In this document: positions 31,474-42,849 of the stretch, piece by piece
Position numbering within the stretch: the first letter of the stretch is position 1
Layout of the letters: every line of letters begins with the position of its first letter
Assembly: GCA_963662155.1 (NCBI GenBank)
Contig: OY759265.1
Span: 7,430,838 to 7,494,837, forward strand
Length of the DNA stretch: 64,000 nucleotides
Direction: 5' to 3'
From: Lamellibrachia columna
Lineage: Eukaryota; Annelida; Polychaeta; Sabellida; Siboglinidae
The notes under the pieces: model-generated
What the model was told of the DNA's origin: nothing
Databases searched by the model: none
What the model saw: the letters and a program-made list of their open reading frames with translations, nothing else
Made by a program: the position numbers and the translations under genes

Positions 31474-34400
31474 CTGCAGAGACATTTATTGATGTTAGAA
31501 AAACAGCCATATGACTTCTTGGGGCTTATTGTCTATAGTTCCCCATCCCAGTTACCAAAAGGCAAACAATATACACGATATGATAGTTGGAGTTTCTTCG
31601 TTTCAGGAAAGAAACGCCCAGTTGGAGCCAACAAATTGTACAACTGCATAAGGTTGTCTACTTCTGTGCAGACCTGGGGCTGAGTACATTTTCATGAGTA
31701 CAAGTATGAGTACGTTGCTAAAAGCTGAGCATCAGTACATTCTCACGAGTATGAGTAAAAGAATGAGTACATTTTTTGTGACATTTTCATTCCCAAACAT
31801 ACGGTTACCTTTTACGAACCCCTCTCTTTTATATACAGATATGGCAAGACTCATAAAATAAGTTTTTGCTTGGAGTCCCTTCTTAATTGCAATTAACAAT
31901 TCATAAACCACATGTTTTGATATAATAATACCCATTAAACCAATATCTTTGTAGTTAGTCTACCAGTGACTAAACATTACCACCCCCCCCTAAACATGTA
32001 CATCATTTAAGGGGTAGAGGTGAGAAGATTTGTCCAAATTGGAACAGAGGATATGTGGCAATTTTAAAAAAGTTTGCTTGCCTTATTTTGAACAGGCATG
32101 GGGTAATAGTATTATTTAACAAGATTTAACTAGATTTGCCATCCAAGCCAAAGGCCCAGATGGCAAGTGGACAAGGAAGCCATTGGCTTATCAAGAGTCC
32201 AACAATGTTCATCTACTTATAGCCCGCCCTCCTGAGATATGTGTCAACCTTGTTTTTAAACATATTCACGCTGCTAGCAGTTACACAATCTGTAGACAAT
32301 TTGTTCCATTCATTTATTGTCCTCTGTGAGAACGAGTGCTTCCTGATGTCCAATCTACATTGATCCTTTACTAATTTTACCTCATGTCCTCTAGTTCTGC
32401 TATCCTTCTTGAGTGAGAAAAACATATTTCTATCAATATTTTCATACCCATTCAATATCTTAAAAACTTCAATCTGATCTCCTCTTAACCTCCTTGTCTC
32501 TAGAGTTGTTAAACCACATTCTTTCAGGCGTTCTTCATAACTAAGGTCTCTCAGTTCTGGAATCATTTTAGTTGCTCTCCTTTGTATGCGTTCAAGCGTA
32601 TCTATATCCTTCTTACGATATGGTCTCCATGCTTGTATACAGTATTCCAAATGAGGTCTAACTATTGCTTTATAAAGAGGTATAATTAACTTTTTTTCCT
32701 TGTATGTTATGTTTCTTCTAATCAATCCAAGAATTTGATTACCCTTTGAAGCTGCAATACCACACTGCTCTGAAACTTTCATATCAGCGCTTATTGTAAC
32801 TCCTAAGTCCTTTTCTTTTACAGTAGTACCCAGAACAGTATCTCCCATTTTATAGTTTACATTCAAGTTCCCATGTCCTGTATGTAGGCATTTACATTTC
32901 CCAAAATTGAACAACATCTGCCATTTCTCAGACCATTTCACTAATCTGTCTAGATCGTTTTGTAAATGTTGTTTATCACCATCAGTATTAACCTTTCTAA
33001 ACAGTTTTGTGTCATCCGCAAATTTCAGTACGTTACTTGTTATACTGTCGTCCAAGTCATTGATATAAATTAAGAATAATATAGGTCCTAATACTGATCC
33101 TTGAGGTACCCCACTCAAAACCGATTTCCAATTTGAAACTTCTCCATCTACTACAACTCGTTGTCTTCTGTCAGTCAGCCATTGTTCTATCCAGTCAGTT
33201 ATGCTATCCCCGATACCATGGGCTTTTAATTTAAGTAGTAATCTTTGATGTGGCACTTTGTCAAAAGCTTTCTGAAAATCTAAGTAGATAATATCTACTG
33301 GCGATCCCACGTCTATCCACTTAGTGATTTCTTCCAAAAAACATAACATATTTGTTAAGCATGACCTCGCTTTAAGGAATCCATGTTGAGATGAATTTAA
33401 TAATTTATGCTTAACGAGGAAGTCCACCATATGGTCTTTAATTAACCTTTCTAATAATTTACAATTATGTAATAGTAACTGTAATAGACGTTTTTTCTGT
33501 AATAGTAATAGACCCTAAAGACCATAATAGTATATTACTTTTCTATTGCATCTTCTGCTGCAAACATCAGGCTTGTTTGCATGTTATTCCAAATGCTAGT
33601 AGTTGTAAACAATGTATAGACAATGGCTGTGCCTTTATTCAAACAACATGAAAAGACCAGTAGGCTGATAATTTTATGCATTCAGAAATACCTGCTCAAT
33701 GAAACAATGCAGTAGTAGCAAGCCAATTACTTAATTGGTTGGATGACCCATTGGGGTGGCTATGGCTTGAACTGGCTTCACACATTCCTAGCACACACAA
33801 AGGGCATGGTTTCAGATATGTGCAGGCAGGCAACAAATGTTATCTTAGGGAAGGAGCTGCAATCTGCATTGAATTCAAAATAAGCACTGGTTTGAGCTGA
33901 ACTTCGGAGTTCTTTTTTCGAATTGCCAATTGCCATATGGTAACATTGCCACACAGACCCTTTGTTCAAATTTGGACAAATGTTCTCACCTTAGATCTTC
34001 AAATGGTGTACAAATGCATGTTTAGCTAGTACTACAAAGACCGAGTTCATATGCAATTTAGGGTTCACAGACCCATAAAAAAAAAGTTAATTGACATTCA
34101 GCGATAGTAATAACGACCCAGTAACAGTAATAGATTAGAATTAATGTAATAGTAATAGAAACAGTAAGAAGTAACCGTAATAGATTGTCTGTAACAGAAC
34201 CCATGCCTGGTTTTGAATAAAGAACATGATACCAATTTACATGCTGATATATCAGTTCAGATGAACATTCAAATACTTCAGGAAAGTTTCATATTGTTAA
34301 CTACAAATAAATTAATTTTCATAGCATATATTGAGAAAGTGCTCAGATGTACTCGTAATGTACTCGTAAACTCTACATGACCCATAAGTTATGAGTACTT

Positions 34401-37274
34401 CAAAAATTTTCTCAGATACACAAGTACTGAGTACTTCTGGTCCAGGTCTGCTTCTGTGCATTGATTTAACTGATAAGACCACAATAATTATATGCAAACT
34501 AGAGAATTATAGTTTATACATGTTCTTGCTGTTTTTTTTTACAAATGTTGTGTTTACATTAATTTGACTATTTTTCTTGCAGGTTTTTGTACTTTGTATT
34601 TTTAACTCATTGCCGTAGTTTTATCAATTGTATATCCATGTTTATGGACCAATAAAGCGTTGGCGGTGATCTCGGCTTGTTTTGGTGATCTCGGCCTGCG
34701 CAGCAGTGAATTCGGCCTGTACAGCAGTGATCTCGGCCTATTTTTTATTACGGGCCTTGTTATAGTTATGTAGGCCATATTTATCAATACAAGTTGTATC
34801 ATGTATTTATTGTTAAGATAAACAATGTTCAAGGCAATAAAGAAGTTTATGACGATCAGTCTTGATCTTATTCTTAGCCGATATATAGGTGTTGCAATGA
34901 CGTCACAAACATAGTATCCTGTTAATATTTACCATGCAGTAATCAGTTTTTAAATGTTTAGTTGTATGTTAAAAAGGTGGATGTCATAGTAGTTTGCTTC
35001 ATACTGTTGTTTTGTTTTATTGAACTAATCTTTTCATTTTGTGTACCTCTGATTTGTGTGCATTAAGAATGTGTTGAGGCAGGCTGTAGAAACTGGCTTT
35101 CTGCTGTTGCTTTGTTTTATTGAGCTGATCTTTTCATGTGGCCTATCTTCGATTTGTGTGAGTTAAGAATGAGTAGAGGTAGGTTGTAGCATTTGATGTT
35201 TCATTGAGCAGATCTGTTCTTGTTGTTTGTCTGACTAATGCTGCCTTTTGATGTTGTCGACTAGTAGGCCTACAAAAACTTAAGTTAAGCCCTACTAATT
35301 GCGTGGGACCAGATCGACATGGACTGAGGTAAGAGCGACGTGTTCCATTAAGATGATTGGTCAGAATGGGCTACGACTGATAAGAATATATATATATATA
35401 TATTCATACTTTAGATTGTATTCAGGATTTTATATTGTGATTATGATTTAACTGTGCTGTGTGGTATGTGGGTATAATACAAATTGTCCACAATTTATAA
35501 TTCTTCAATACTCTTACTTTGAGTTCATCCCTACATTATGTGTACAAGGGGCTTTGGGGCGAATGTGTGTATCCCTTACGCTTTCCTTAGAATTATGTAC
35601 TCAGGGATTAAATCTTTAAGTCTTATCATGTTTACACTATGATGTGAAGGGCGGGTTCCTCTGCCTATATGTGTGGTTGGTTTCTCCCATCTTTGCTGTT
35701 ATTTTGTTTATTAAATTTAGAATTGTATAGGCTACGTCACAACATTGATTTTTAAGAATTTATTAATAAAAATACAAACTTTCTACATTATGCCTTTTGT
35801 CTTCTGCAAACTAGCCACGATTCCGAGATGGAGCGTTATCACACACGAATGATGAAAATAAATATGCCAACAACTGTCTATAAATAATATATATGTATAT
35901 ATTATGATATCAGTACACATCACGGCAATAAACTGTACATGCTAATAAAATGTTACTTATAACTGATGAATTAAAATGGCTATATTTAACGTGCAGAATT
36001 AGCCAATGATAATTTACAGTTTTTATGTTTAAATATGTCCGCCATAACTATAATTAAAAGGCCCGTTATAAAAACAGACCGAGATTGTTGTCAAAAATAA
36101 GTAGGTCCGACCATGCAATATTGAACATTATTGAATCGTTTATCTAGCAGTTATCACAATACATAATACAACATTTTATTTTACAAACATTTATTTCTGG
36201 CCAACATCAGAAAAAGCTTTATTTAAAGTCGGTTTTCACAGAAAATTACAGGCCGAGATCACTGCCACACAGGCTGAGTTCACCGTTGGACACTTATTTC
36301 TGGCCAACATCATGCCCTCAAACAGACCGAGATCACTGGCTATACAGGTCGAGATCACTGTTGTACAGGCTGAATTCACTGCCGCACAGACCGAGGTCAC
36401 TGACCGATTTCACCAAAAAAGGCCAAGATCACTGACACGCCAATAAAGATATTATTATATTACACCTGTCTTCAGTCTACAGTATGTTTACTCCAAACAG
36501 CCCCTTCTGAGGACTAACCTGACTACAAAACAGCACCAGACTATGGTATAATAAAGGGTTAGGAAACGGACGCATACAGTTTTAGTCCCCCGTTTTTTTT
36601 TAGCAACTATGCCATGGAGAATCTGTTGATTTTATGTCAACGGTCTACGTTAATGAGGCACCCAGTAAGCCGAACTAGGCTAGATGCACATAGAATTACG
36701 TATAAACACTGACTGTCAATTTGTCTGGTTATCCCCAGTTGATGCATGCAATTTGTTTATGGAGGTATGCTCAAGCGGGAAAACAATATACGCACTTGTC
36801 AAGTCGCATCTTCGCCACTGCCGCTTTGTCAGCCTCGATTTTCGCCCACATCTCCTGCAGGGTCATCTCATACTCCGCTTCGTCCTCCATCATCTCTTGC
36901 AGTTCTTCCTTCGACGGCCACAACTTCCCCAGGTTTACCCCTGACTTTCGACCATACTTGCCGTAGGCCCATCTGTTGTGATTTGGACTGAGCAGATGTG
37001 GAAAGCGTTGCTCTACACTCGGTCTGGTCGGCTCCAAGACATGGTCCATGCGCCGGCGGAGATAGTCGGGCAGTCTCGACACGTTTCTCAACCGATCAAT
37101 TCCGTCTTCATCGTCCTCTTCAGGGACGCTGGAGTACCGAGCGCATTGTGACTTATATATAGGAGAGGCTGGACATTTTGCAGAACTATACGAACAACTT
37201 ACAAGGGGTGACGTCAAGCATTTGCGGAGGAACCCCCGACACAAAACAGCTTTATCCGCCATTTTGCCCTCCAC
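31110..37274 (-). CDS. GADD45GIP1: GADD45GIP1 / CRIF1 (mL64), two exons
   Basis: Exon 1 is 36796-37274 and exon 2 is 31110-31473; joined they encode 280 residues and a stop. The family member in humans (222 residues) is a mitochondrial large-subunit ribosomal protein (mL64/MRPL59), also reported to bind GADD45 proteins in the nucleus. Seen here: an N-terminal presequence-like part with Arg, Ser and few acids (MADKAVLCRGFLRKCLTSPL); RWAYGKYGRKSGVNLGKLWP with the conserved LWPS; then a long charged coiled coil with EARDYFGFDIDPRDPRF (matching the family LGYxVDPRxxRF); and a Lys-rich tail. ATG 37274 is the first in frame; a second Met four codons on is also possible. The codon AA|G is split by the intron. 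Confidence 0.93.
32111..33468 (-). mobile_element. 5'-truncated CR1/Jockey-like LINE
   Basis: The minus strand carries an uninterrupted 405-codon frame (33430-32213), followed by a 3' UTR ending in GTTAAATCTTGTTAAAT that matches the end of the copy at 20.8 kb. Truncation is at about 33468. GTAATAGTA on both sides (32102-32110 and 33469-33477) could be the TSD, but the host element is itself rich in this string. Confidence 0.88.
32213..33430 (-). CDS. LINE reverse transcriptase, C-terminal part
   Basis: RNA-templated DNA synthesis for retrotransposition (non-LTR, CR1/Jockey group). Landmarks in order: LNSSQHGFLKARSCLTNML (RT block 2a); VDIIYLDFQKAFDKVPHQRL (block A, catalytic Asp); SGVPQGSVLGPILFLIYIND (blocks B and B'); SNVLKFADDTKLFRKV (catalytic FADD box); KEKDLGVTISADMKVSEQ (downstream blocks); and a C-terminal part with RPHLEYCIQAWRPYRKKDID. 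The first Met is internal to the original ORF2, because the endonuclease and N-terminal RT were lost by 5' truncation. The rest is intact, implying a recent insertion. It cannot transpose alone. Confidence 0.92.
   Translation of the reverse strand: MVDFLVKHKLLNSSQHGFLKARSCLTNMLCFLEEITKWIDVGSPVDIIYLDFQKAFDKVPHQRLLLKLKAHGIGDSITDWIEQWLTDRRQRVVVDGEVSNWKSVLSGVPQGSVLGPILFLIYINDLDDSITSNVLKFADDTKLFRKVNTDGDKQHLQNDLDRLVKWSEKWQMLFNFGKCKCLHTGHGNLNVNYKMGDTVLGTTVKEKDLGVTISADMKVSEQCGIAASKGNQILGLIRRNITYKEKKLIIPLYKAIVRPHLEYCIQAWRPYRKKDIDTLERIQRRATKMIPELRDLSYEERLKECGLTTLETRRLRGDQIEVFKILNGYENIDRNMFFSLKKDSRTRGHEVKLVKDQCRLDIRKHSFSQRTINEWNKLSTDCVTASSVNMFKNKVDTYLRRAGYK
34658..36439. mobile_element. Mutator-like non-autonomous element (9-bp TSD)
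   Basis: CCAATAAAG flanks both sides (34649-34657 and 36440-36448). The ends are inverted: CGTTGGCGGTGATCTCGG on the left, CGTGTCAGTGATCTTGGCC (reverse complement) on the right. Both are followed by TTTTGGTGA and then tandem 18-bp-like units GCAGTGATCTCGGCCTGT and variants (34680-34740; 36245-36430). A 9-bp TSD suggests the MULE group, but no MULE transposase was found; the interior has short frames only. Confidence 0.75.
34996..35195. repeat. About 100-bp tandem duplication
   Basis: TTTGTTTTATTGA recurs at 35011 and 35111, followed in both by TCTTTTCAT, GATTTGTGTG, TTAAGAATG and GGTTGTAG-like strings. It lies within the Mutator-like element. Confidence 0.8.
36796..37274 (-). CDS. GADD45GIP1: GADD45GIP1 exon 1
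   Basis: Starts at ATG 37274 and ends at donor GTGCGT after 159 codons plus two bases. It encodes a presequence-like N-terminus, an acidic stretch (SVPEEDDEDGIDRLRNV), SRLPDYLRRRMDHVLEPTRP, and the family segment with YGRKSGVNLGKLWPSKEEL. The short overlap of presequence and start region with GC-richer DNA fits a promoter just upstream. Confidence 0.92.
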
Positions 37275-38649
37275 AGTTAAGTCTCGCCATCTAGTGGATT
37301 ACCTATAACTAATATTTAACTTTTCAAAGCGTCTGCATTTCTGCTATTTCTGCATTTCTGCTATTTCAACCCTAGATTGACAAAAAAAACATTTGTCACA
37401 TAGGCTATTACCTATATGCAATAATAGGTATATTAGGTTTGTTGTCACTAAAATGCTATGTGTTGATAAACAAAAGAAGAAGAAGAAAATAATAATCTTA
37501 TTGTTATCACTGGCTTTTCACAACTCCAGGATAGGGGAAGGTGGGGCATGTCCGCACGCTGAAGCATGTCCCCACACCTTGTTATTGACCAAACCGCATA
37601 GTATTTGTTTCAAAACTGCATTCTACGGTAGCATCTAATTCATACATCGAGCATTTGAACTAGCGAATTGAACTTCTTTATGTCAGTAAGAAATTATAAA
37701 CTAAAATGTTGCTTGTGCAGAGTCTCGTGTAATTTTATACACAATAGGGCACGCTAGTCTCATTTGATGCCATATTGGTTTTTATGAAAATTTGCTCGTA
37801 AATGCTCACTTCCATAAAGCATTTCACACTTAAACACAGTTGGAATTAAAACAGAGAGAACAAACAATAAAACATTTACTTCTATCATTTATTAAAACAA
37901 CTAGCATTAAAATGTAACAATAGTAATACCAATTATTTGTTTTATAATGACATAGGTACATTTAACATGTTATGATGTGCACAACTTGAGGGCCGGAAGT
38001 GCATTATCTCGTCAACTATCGCCTCAAAACGAGAATCACTTGTGTCCCCTATATTGATATGTATCTCACACCTACAATAATATATACATATTGGTGTGCT
38101 TATGTATTTTTGGAATGTGTGTTATTATTGTTGTCATTGTACAAATAAGCTTTCACCGCCATAGACCGAGTATGCATGAAAACTGGCAATCTTCTCCCGT
38201 TGGTTGTTTGGGGCATATATGCACACGCCTGTGCAGATATGTGGATCCAGTGCAGTAATTTCATTTACATAGTGTGACATAATGATGTAGATGTTATTAA
38301 AATATATTTAATTTGGTCCACCCATATTTACGGATACATGAGGTTGGTCCGAAACAATTGTGGGAGGTTGGCCTAAAAATAAGTGGGAGGGCTACGTGGG
38401 ATTTTGAGGTAGGATGTGTTAAAGACAGTAATCTAACTAATCTTATAACATGATTATTAATGCAGGTTAAACTTTAATGTATCTTGAAGTATATAATTAT
38501 AATTTTTTTTCTGCGACTTTTGGATTTCTTCGTCGTATGGCTTTTTGTGTGCGCTGTAGTTGAGACAGACCACACTCTGACAGATATCACGAAATTTCAG
38601 AATAGTATTATATAAACTACAGCTAGTTATGCTTGTGTTATTTTTATGG
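37275..38649. other. Intergenic, upstream of GADD45GIP1
   Basis: AT-rich sequence with (AAG)n near 37465. The promoter of GADD45GIP1 must lie at its left edge, but no motif was clear enough to annotate. Confidence 0.4.
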
Positions 38650-38669
38650 GTGCATTTACCATTAAGAAA

Positions 38670-38795
38670 ATATATCATGGTATTCCATAGTATACCATGG
38701 TATACCATATGGTATTTACCATGGTTTACCATCATTTACCATGGTTTACCTGTTTCAAAACACCATGGTATACCATGCATTTACCATGGTATATT
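38670..38795. repeat. Palindromic CCATGGTA-rich cluster
   Basis: More than ten overlapping copies of ACCATGGTA, ACCATATGGT and TTTACCATGG in about 120 bp. ACCATGGT is self-complementary, so the stretch can fold into alternative hairpins. Confidence 0.85.
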
Positions 38796-39210
38796 TTCAT
38801 AAGGATATCCCCCATGTAATACTTATGGATATATCTAACAAGATATATGCTGTTCTACAGTCTGAAAGTTGCCATTGCAGTTTGTATTCTGCTCTGTATC
38901 AAAGGACTGAAATATGTTATGTATGTTCACACATACCTATGCGATTATGCCCTAGTACCCTGGGTACTTAGTGGAGTTGAAATTTGGTAATTGGTAGTAG
39001 TAAACTATTAAATATACAGATTAGCAAGGCAAAATGTTACCCTTCTAGCATAAACAGTTCACTAGTTATGACACATTATACCTTAGATGTGCGGACATGC
39101 CCCACCTTCCCCTACTATATATTGGGAGTTCGCATGAAAAGTAACTTTCAACACCACACCAAAATTCTGCATCTACTGCAAGTCGATGGGCTGTAGGTTT
39201 ACTAAGGAGA

Positions 39211-39211
<1 letters not shown>

Positions 39212-39291
<80 letters not shown>
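39212..39291. repeat. (TG)n microsatellite, about 40 units
   Basis: An uninterrupted TG/GT dinucleotide run of about 80 bp, followed by GC-rich GGCCCGGCCC strings at 39330-39410. Confidence 0.98.
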
Positions 39292-39292
<1 letters not shown>

Positions 39293-39559
39293 GTGCCCTG
39301 CATGGGCCTATAATTTGAAACCAAGCCCGGCCTGCAATTAGCAGTTAGAATCCAGGCCCGGCCCAGGCCCGCAAAAATTCATCAAGCCCAGCCCGGCCGA
39401 AGCCCACAAACTAGAACTTACAGACACACACACTATGTGTCTGTGCGTGCGTGCATGCGTTTGTGTAATATTAACCCACTGTAGGCCAAATTTGCACATG
39501 ACATCATAGTTAAACATAATTACCTCATAAGAAACTTAGTATTCGACCTGTATATTTCA

Positions 39560-39900
39560 ACTGCATCCCGCAGTCGTCTTCAGCAGACTGAAGTTACGGA
39601 TGTGTCACATGACCAATGCCATGTGATACAAGCTGGAGCAGGACTGGTGGGAGCTCCTGTCCAAAGTCTCGGTTCAGCGTAGGTTTCTCTCTGTGGATGT
39701 TAATCGCCTCCTTTATTTTCCTCCTGTGCCAGTTCTCCTCATGGTCTAGAATTTTAACGTCCTTCATAGAGCACTGATGGCCTGTGTACAGTTTGTGTTC
39801 ACTTATAGCTGATAGGGGTTGGCGACAAGATAGGTGTTCTTTAATTCTTGTGCCAAGTGTTCTGGCAAGAAACAGGATCATCTGTTCATTCAAGGACATC
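39560..39900 (-). mobile_element. Penelope-like element, GIY-YIG end fragment
   Basis: The minus-strand frame has RTLGTRIKEHLSCRQPLSAI, then SEHKLYTGHQCSMKDVKILD, then RRKIKEAINIHREKPTLNRD and FGQELPPVLLQLVSH. This series (ARTLGxRxKEH, SAIxxHxxxTGH, REAxxIxxxxPxLNRDxGxELP) is the C-terminal GIY-YIG-type endonuclease region of Penelope-like retroelements. The upstream GIY/YIG strands and all of the RT are missing, so it is 5' truncated. Confidence 0.8.
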
Positions 39901-41925
39901 AGAGTTGATTAAAAATATTCATTCATGAAGTAATTATACACAGAGCTTATGTTTAACATTGCAATTGGCAACTGAAATCAAGCTATCTACGCAATGGTCT
40001 GCATATCATAGTCATAACATGAAATCAAACTCAAAAGTTATAGTTTATTATTGTCATAAAGGATGTAGTTTCAATCAACAGTATAATTTTAAGATGGCAA
40101 ACCCTGATTTTTTTGCCAGGCATATCATTAGTTTTTCTATGTCTATAGAGATGAAAAATAAATTTAAATTTCGACCAACTTTTACTGAAATTACATTCCT
40201 TGTGAGTAAAATTTGGCTTTTGCTAATTTGACGTAGCTGTTAGAATGTTAAATACTAAAAAAATTTGCATGGGACCCTCACAACATCTTCACCAAAGTTT
40301 TACTGAAGCAGTGTTACTCCTTGTGGGACACATATTTAATATTGTAAAACTTTTGCTAAAATCTTTACCGTTACTTAATAAAATAATATTTTTTTATAAT
40401 TTTAATAATAAGAACATATCAAATTGCAATATTACTGCAAGTTTTATATTTGAATAGTAAGAAAATGTAGTGTTATGACTGATTATGATCAGAGAACAGT
40501 ATTTTGCAAATTTTGCAGGTGATACAGCTGTAACTATGTCAGATATTAAAACATTTGCACAGGACCTCCAACCTTTTTGCTTTCAAACAAGCATTTTGTT
40601 ACTTTTATTTCAAGGTAATCGGCCACCTTATAGCTGTTTGTTTTATTTTGTGTTTAATATTGAAATACACAGTTCAATATGAAATGGGTTTAGCTTGCTT
40701 TTTATGCAAAAATACATTTTACATATTTCTATCAGAGTTAATCTAACAGATTCTAATGGTTGGTAAGTCCGTCTGTCTGTCTGTCCAACAGTCCACCCAT
40801 CTATCATATATTGCTTTGTCTATGCATTTACAAGTACCTGTAATCCATCCTGTATACTATTTAAAGTATTCATATTTGAATACCTTAAAACATGTCAATG
40901 TATTTGAATACTTTGAAAATAATTCATATTAAAAATTTAAAAACAAATTGTAATGTATTCAAACACTTCTGAAAGTGCTTGTATTAAAATTTTAATATTT
41001 TAAAAGTATTTGACCAAAGTCAAGTGAATGCATCGATCTGCAGTGTACTTTCCAACATGCATCAAATCATCTAGAGTAGTGAAACAAACTTTACTGTTTC
41101 TCAGTGAGGAACAATACTGTCAGAAATAAGACACAAACATATGTTTAACAAACACAAACTGCAATTTATTCAAGATTTCGAGATCATGACCCCCTTTCAC
41201 TCTCTCACTGTGCATATGTACCCCATATATGCATACCTGTACACACATGTAAATATACATATAATATATATATATATTATATATATACACCCATACATTG
41301 TGTACACATATAGAGATACATACATATGTAAACATCAATATTATGCTAAATTATCACTGGCATTGCAGGCCATTTCCTTGCTCTAAGTTGCTTGTGGCTA
41401 AGTAGGATGGACAATTTCTGTTGTATCTACAGATAGGAAACATCAGATACACTATATTCCTGTCAGAGGCCATCACATTTGTTCCTGTGATGAAAGCGGT
41501 TTTTAATCTGTTCAGGGACAAACATAACAGACAATTCAACCCAGATTTGTTCAACACTGGAAGTCTAACAGCATTATCTTCTTAACAGATTATTGCAAAT
41601 TTAATAACGTTTCTCAAATAAAATTCACTGGCCTCACAAACAATTTAGAGCAAGTTGGACAATGATTTTATGCGGTATTCATCACACATCAATAATTCCA
41701 TATCGATTTAGGATACATTATTTTATCCACCATGTTTAATATTGTAATGGTAGTATATCAATAAAGAAACCACAATTTCAGACTGTAACTATTGTAATTA
41801 AATTATTAATATTTTTAGTAAGAATCATTCCTGTAAAGTTCAAACATTTTGATTCCCATATTTAATTTTGAACTAACAAAACTATACATAATGCCGACCG
41901 TTTATTTTCATGTGGGATTAGCAAT
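39901..41925. other. Intergenic AT-rich DNA, no gene
   Basis: Short frames only. Contains a (CTGT)n run near 40768, ATTTGAATAC-type low-complexity repeats at 40870-41010, and a TA-rich hairpin at 41255-41290. Confidence 0.45.
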
Positions 41926-42370
41926 CCTTAGCAAAATAATCTATAGAATTCTATAAAAATCGATAGAATCTACATTTTCTATATAATTCTAGAGTATAAT
42001 AGAATTGGGTATAGAAAACAATAGAATCTACATATTCTATAGAATTCTAGCGTATAATAGAATTGGGTATAGAAAACTAAAGAATACTACAGATTCTATA
42101 AACTTAGTTTACGTCTACTTCATATATTTATTTTATAGATTTGAATAAAAAAAATTAGAATTCTTCAAAGCATAGTATAATATTGTATAGAAAACTATAC
42201 AATACTACCAATTGTACAGAAATGTCTGCAAAAATCATATAGAATATTCTATACAATATTCTATAGAATATTCTGTACAAATTCTACACATTTTCTGAAT
42301 ACTACACAATTGTCTCCTCAAAAATCCTATAGAATATTCTATAAAAATTCTAGAGATTTATTTGCTAAGG
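41926..42370. mobile_element. Palindrome-rich MITE, about 445 bp
   Basis: Inverted ends CCTTAGCAAA at 41926 and TTTGCTAAGG ending at 42370, both continuing into TATAGAATTCTATA-like strings. The interior holds repeated units with TATAGAATTGGGTATAGAAAA and many self-complementary CTATAGAATATTCTATAG-like stretches. No coding sequence; TSD not resolved. Confidence 0.75.
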
Positions 42371-42849
42371 GAAATTTGTATGCACATATTTCTGTACATT
42401 GTTTAGTACATAGACAGCACGTGTTCTCTCAGTAAAGTTGTTGAAATTATGAACCAATTTGAAATTAAAATAAATAAATAAATAAATATTACAAAACTGT
42501 ACACTAACTACACTAGCTTGGCATACAATCCAACTGTTTACAGGTTCCATTCCTGCGTGGACTATGTATGTTGTCCAAAAACCAGGCCAACTGTTTTGAG
42601 ACAGGCATGCTAAGAATACCAACAATGTATACGTTGTTCCCCTTTTTATCAACACAACCAAAAAACATATAAATCATAAACCAGTGATAGAAATATGTAA
42701 GAAAACAGAAATGATGTTGCACTATCAACTTCATTATCTTCGCATTAAACCAGCAAACTGAGGTAAATAATTATTTCAACTGATGACAATGTACTTCTGG
42801 AAATTCTGCTGTTACTTTTTAAAAGTAAAATACAGATTTGTTTTCCTCA

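Larger units (their letters stand above)
32093..34209. mobile_element. hAT-type transposon (inner)
   Basis: Ends CAGGCATGGG at 32093 and, inverted, CCCATGCCTG at 34209. The flanks ATTTTGAA (32085-32092) and GTTTTGAA (34210-34217) differ at one base, an aged 8-bp TSD. Near both ends TAATAGTAATAG-type repeats occur. No transposase seen. It is inserted in the outer hAT copy and is itself split by a LINE. Confidence 0.8.
31669..34450. mobile_element. hAT-type transposon (outer), host of nested elements
   Basis: The 8-bp direct repeats CTTCTGTG at 31661-31668 and 34451-34458 flank inverted ends CAGACCTGG, which continue as GGCTGAGTAC on the left and ACCAGAAGTACTCAGTAC on the right. An 8-bp TSD and CA-starting TIRs indicate the hAT superfamily. 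GAGTAC/GTACTC repeats lie near both ends (31680-31770, 34340-34435). About 660 bp remains after removing the inner insertions; no transposase. It lies in the GADD45GIP1 intron. Confidence 0.85.

Noticed and set aside
32213..33430. 405-codon frame as a host gene
   Set aside because: All RT blocks identify it as a LINE, and it is inserted inside a transposon in an intron.
39300..39420. GC-rich GGCCCGGCCC cluster as a CpG promoter
   Set aside because: The repeated GGCCCGGCC/GGCCCGCAAAA pattern looks like a degraded transposon end, and no gene starts nearby.
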